From: Rickettsiaceae bacterium
GTDB lineage: Bacteria > Pseudomonadota > Alphaproteobacteria > Rickettsiales > Rickettsiaceae
Assembly (NCBI GenBank): GCA_030731565.1
Contig: JANQTT010000028.1
Location: 1 to 6,694 of the forward strand
Direction of reading: 5' to 3'
DNA length: 6,694 bases
Of this stretch, positions 5,756 through 6,694 are shown in pieces. The translations under genes were made by a program, and so were the position numbers. The notes under the pieces are model-generated. The model did not search any database and had not been told where the DNA came from. It saw only the letters and a program-made list of their open reading frames with translations. Position 1 is the stretch's first letter. Every line of letters starts with the position of its first letter.

Positions 5756-5790
5756 ATTATTCCTCTTAAAGAATTATTATTGTAAAGATT

Positions 5791-6675
5791 ATGAAAAATT
5801 TTAAAAAAATATTACTAGTAACAGCAAGCACAATTGCTATAAGCGCATCAGCAATTGCTTCAAACGTTTCATCAACAAAAACGCCTGTTGTTTCTGATCT
5901 TAAAGTAAAACTAAATGGTTTTGCACATTTTCAGGCAGGTCATAGAACACAAAGTAAACTAAAAGGTGTAGAAAAGAACGTTTCCAGCAATAGAAGAACT
6001 TTTGCATTCTATAATGATGCAGCAATGGTTGCAGAAGTTTCAAACGAAGCAAATGAGATGACTTATGGCGCCAAGATTGTTTTAGTACCGACAGCAAAAA
6101 GAAAGAATGCACCTACTTATAATGGATCACATATATTCCTTAAAAGTGATTTCGGTAAAATCGAAGTTGGTTCACCAATACCTTCTTCAGCAAATATGAT
6201 AATTGACGAAGGAACAATTTACGCTGGGTCAGGCAATTGGGATAATTATGCAAACCTTGCACTATCTGACTCTAGTGTGCCAAACTCAAAAGCGAAACCT
6301 AGTTTTGCAACTTACTCTGACTTTTTCTTAGATAGTAAACTCGCTACATCTCTTGACTCAAAAAAGTATAGCGCTGAACCATCAAGAAGCATATCTTTTT
6401 ACACGCCAAAATTTAATTTTGGCGAATCTACAAAAGTACAGGTTGGCATGACATATATACCTGATTCAAGCAATACAGGAGCTGATAGTCCTAGTACCCA
6501 CTCTAGTGGAAAAGATAAGCATACATTGGAAATCCCTGTTAATGGCACCATTCCTGCTATTGATAGATTTGAAATTGACAGAACGGTAAAAGATGCAGTT
6601 TCTGCGGGCTTTACTCTTGAACAAAATTTTACCGATGGGGTTGATTTTAAAATGGCTTTAATTTTTTTATTCTAA
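5791..6675 (+). CDS. Outer-membrane porin (porin 2), C-terminally truncated
   Basis: This 294-residue paralogue of porin 1 has a clear signal peptide (KNFKK start, hydrophobic core, cleavage after Ala23 in SASAIA). Shared blocks are SDFGKIEVGS (119-128), GNWDNYA (148-154), FLDSK (179-183), FYTPKFNFG (203-211) and YIPDSSNTG (222-230). The similarity ends near VKDAVSAGFTLEQNF...FKMAL, which aligns with the middle of porin 1 ([12 protein letters not shown]...AKLSL). The frame then runs into T-rich sequence, adds IFLF and stops, so roughly the last third, including the closing strands of the barrel, is missing. It is therefore probably a disrupted gene, cut by an insertion or rearrangement at the window edge; a genuinely shorter barrel is less likely. 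The ribosome binding site is weak (GTAAAG). It is transcribed divergently from dcd, with a CtrA-box-like site upstream. Confidence 0.7.
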   Translation: MKNFKKILLVTASTIAISASAIASNVSSTKTPVVSDLKVKLNGFAHFQAGHRTQSKLKGVEKNVSSNRRTFAFYNDAAMVAEVSNEANEMTYGAKIVLVPTAKRKNAPTYNGSHIFLKSDFGKIEVGSPIPSSANMIIDEGTIYAGSGNWDNYANLALSDSSVPNSKAKPSFATYSDFFLDSKLATSLDSKKYSAEPSRSISFYTPKFNFGESTKVQVGMTYIPDSSNTGADSPSTHSSGKDKHTLEIPVNGTIPAIDRFEIDRTVKDAVSAGFTLEQNFTDGVDFKMALIFLF

Positions 6676-6694
6676 CTTTTACCCTTTCACCCTA

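Larger units (their letters stand above)
5382..5790. other. 409-bp divergent spacer between dcd and porin 2
   Basis: This AT-rich spacer has no convincing coding frame and nothing that folds like a tRNA. It holds a nested inverted repeat near the dcd leader (5401-5448), a dcd promoter candidate (5437-5464), a bulged stem-loop with a U-rich tail on the minus strand (5505-5587), and the promoter region of porin 2 with a TATAAT element (5723-5728) and a CtrA-box-like site (5741-5755). Such a long spacer is unusual beside the tight dcd-secB-porin 1 cluster. Confidence 0.6.

Noticed and set aside
5900..6112. Minus-strand open frame opposite porin 2
   Set aside because: It is a shadow frame of low-complexity Leu/His/Ser composition, with no start signals.
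6662..6668. Run of seven T as a simple slippage frameshift in porin 2
   Set aside because: The alternative frames after the run either stop at once or give a hydrophobic, non-porin sequence, so a slip alone does not restore the gene within the window.

Overview
The window looks like a chromosomal piece of an AT-rich, genome-reduced alphaproteobacterium, most likely of the order Rickettsiales. The evidence is a canonical CtrA cell-cycle regulator, very low G+C with AT-rich spacers, SecB, a dCTP deaminase and two related small outer-membrane porins. An insertion-sequence end at the left edge fits the repeat-rich genomes of Rickettsiales outside the genus Rickettsia. The placement is inferred from gene content and composition, not from any database match.

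Layout, left to right. Positions 1-52 look like one end of an IS21-family element. It abuts, and probably truncates, a small membrane-protein gene (34-258, minus). Next come nadE (443-2029, minus), a 228-bp spacer with a perfect 24-bp inverted repeat just before the nadE start, ctrA (2258-2998, minus), porin 1 (3117-4334, minus), secB (4312-4788, minus) and dcd (4815-5381, minus). A 409-bp divergent spacer (5382-5790) separates dcd from porin 2 (5791-6675, plus). Porin 2 stops about 110 residues short of its paralogue, right next to the window edge.

The genes dcd, secB and porin 1 form a tight co-directional cluster: a 26-bp gap, then a 23-bp overlap in which the porin start codon lies inside secB. 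This couples an export chaperone to a probable client. ctrA and nadE follow on the same strand, but each seems to have its own promoter.

The most interesting signals are regulatory. By hand I find exactly two perfect TTAA-N7-TTAA sites, the CtrA-box form, in the window. Both lie just upstream of envelope-protein genes (the small membrane protein and porin 2), and ctrA is encoded between them. Other items are the long hairpin in the nadE leader, a possible structured RNA in the dcd/porin spacer, and cysteines in the loop region of porin 1 that are absent from porin 2. Both window edges look like mobile-element junctions, so this may be a whole contig broken at repeats. I see no convincing new multi-gene system, and no tRNA, rRNA, CRISPR or defence genes.
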